Of a DNA stretch of 64,000 nucleotides, positions 63,852-64,000 are shown piece by piece. Within the stretch, counting starts at the first letter, position 1, and every line of letters starts with the position of its first letter. Origin of the DNA: Sediminicoccus sp. KRV36 (GTDB lineage Bacteria; Pseudomonadota; Alphaproteobacteria; Acetobacterales; Acetobacteraceae); NCBI RefSeq assembly GCF_023243115.1, contig NZ_CP085081.1, forward strand, positions 744,001-808,000, in the 5' to 3' direction. The notes beneath the pieces were generated by a model. The model was given only the letters and a program-made list of their open reading frames with translations, had not been told where the DNA came from and did not search any database. Both the position numbers and the translations under genes were made by a program.

Positions 63852-64000
63852 TTAACCCAGCGCTTCCCGCGCCTGCGTCGCCAATTCATCCGCGCGCTCA
63901 TTCATTGGGTTGCCCGAATGGCCGCGCACCCAGAGCCACTCCACCTCATGCGGCTTGGCGGCGGCCAGCAGGCGCTGCCACAGCTCGAAATTCTTCACCG
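63852..64000 (-). CDS. rnhA: Ribonuclease HI, C-terminal part (5' end outside window)
   Basis: The last 48 codons of a minus-strand gene read [20 protein letters not shown], then [20 protein letters not shown] and TQAREALG before TAA at 63852-63854. The [17 protein letters not shown] segment is the RNase HI C-terminal motif with the catalytic-region histidine and the final Asp. RNase HI degrades RNA in RNA-DNA hybrids. It is convergent with the ferredoxin gene, 6 bp apart. Confidence 0.93.
   Translation of the reverse strand, partial: VKNFELWQRLLAAAKPHEVEWLWVRGHSGNPMNERADELATQAREALG

Overview
The window is GC-rich, densely coded chromosomal DNA of an alphaproteobacterium, most likely an Acetobacteraceae member close to Roseomonas. 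This is inferred from gene content: several Bug-type solute receptors, a TctABC-type transporter, rpsF-rpsR-DUF2232-rplI order, class II DAHP synthase, and a membrane formate dehydrogenase with DUF3305/DUF3306 partners. No database search was possible. I saw no rRNA, tRNA, CRISPR array, insertion sequence or prophage. Start codons were chosen by family N-termini, ribosome-binding sites and overlaps; many long open frames on opposite strands are composition artefacts.

Layout. 1-6223 (minus): 5' part of a giant surface or secreted protein of tandem DUF11-like repeats and an SdrD_B-like module, behind a conspicuously AT-rich upstream region. 6.6-14.6 kb: an alpha/beta hydrolase, then housekeeping genes leuS-lptE-holA and rpsF-rpsR-DUF2232-rplI with a strong terminator. 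14.6-19.8 kb: LysE-type exporter, DJ-1/PfpI protein, LysR regulator, quinone-oxidoreductase-like enzyme, an orphan Bug receptor and an SDR that lacks the catalytic tyrosine. 19.9-27.3 kb: a complete tripartite tricarboxylate transporter (bug-tctB-tctA) facing a translationally coupled trio (M20 hydrolase, creatininase-family enzyme, ApbA/PanE-like reductase), then another Bug. This looks like one uptake-and-hydrolysis unit for an unknown amide or N-acyl compound. 27.4-31.7 kb: a coiled-coil exported protein, AzlCD, a glycosyltransferase and a PA0069-type radical SAM protein. 31.6-43.1 kb (minus): trmJ, DUF305, cysS, gltX, a hypothetical gene, nadE, EamA transporter, NAPRTase, DAHP synthase and glutathione reductase. 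43.1-49.8 kb: MaoC protein, methyltransferase, VOC protein, a cyclase-Bug pair, glmS and an enoyl-CoA hydratase.

49.8-63.8 kb is a formate dehydrogenase locus: moeA and mobB (molybdenum cofactor), gamma, beta and alpha subunits, a small Tat-signal protein, a TorD-family chaperone, DUF3306, DUF3305, DUF6352, DUF6505, a degenerate biotin/lipoate-ligase-fold protein and, divergently, a 677-residue multi-cluster ferredoxin. The window ends in the 3' end of rnhA.

The most interesting signal is in that locus. The TorD-family chaperone carries an N-terminal YdaS/Cro-like helix-turn-helix, and two clean palindromes lie just upstream of its gene, one between a TTGACG -35-like hexamer and the start codon. 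This suggests a chaperone that may also act as a transcriptional regulator. Other notable items are 24-25 bp tandem arrays that contain the stop codons of two unrelated genes, a family of double-hairpin intergenic elements, a terminator-like hairpin inside the formate dehydrogenase operon, and a pseudo-ligase.
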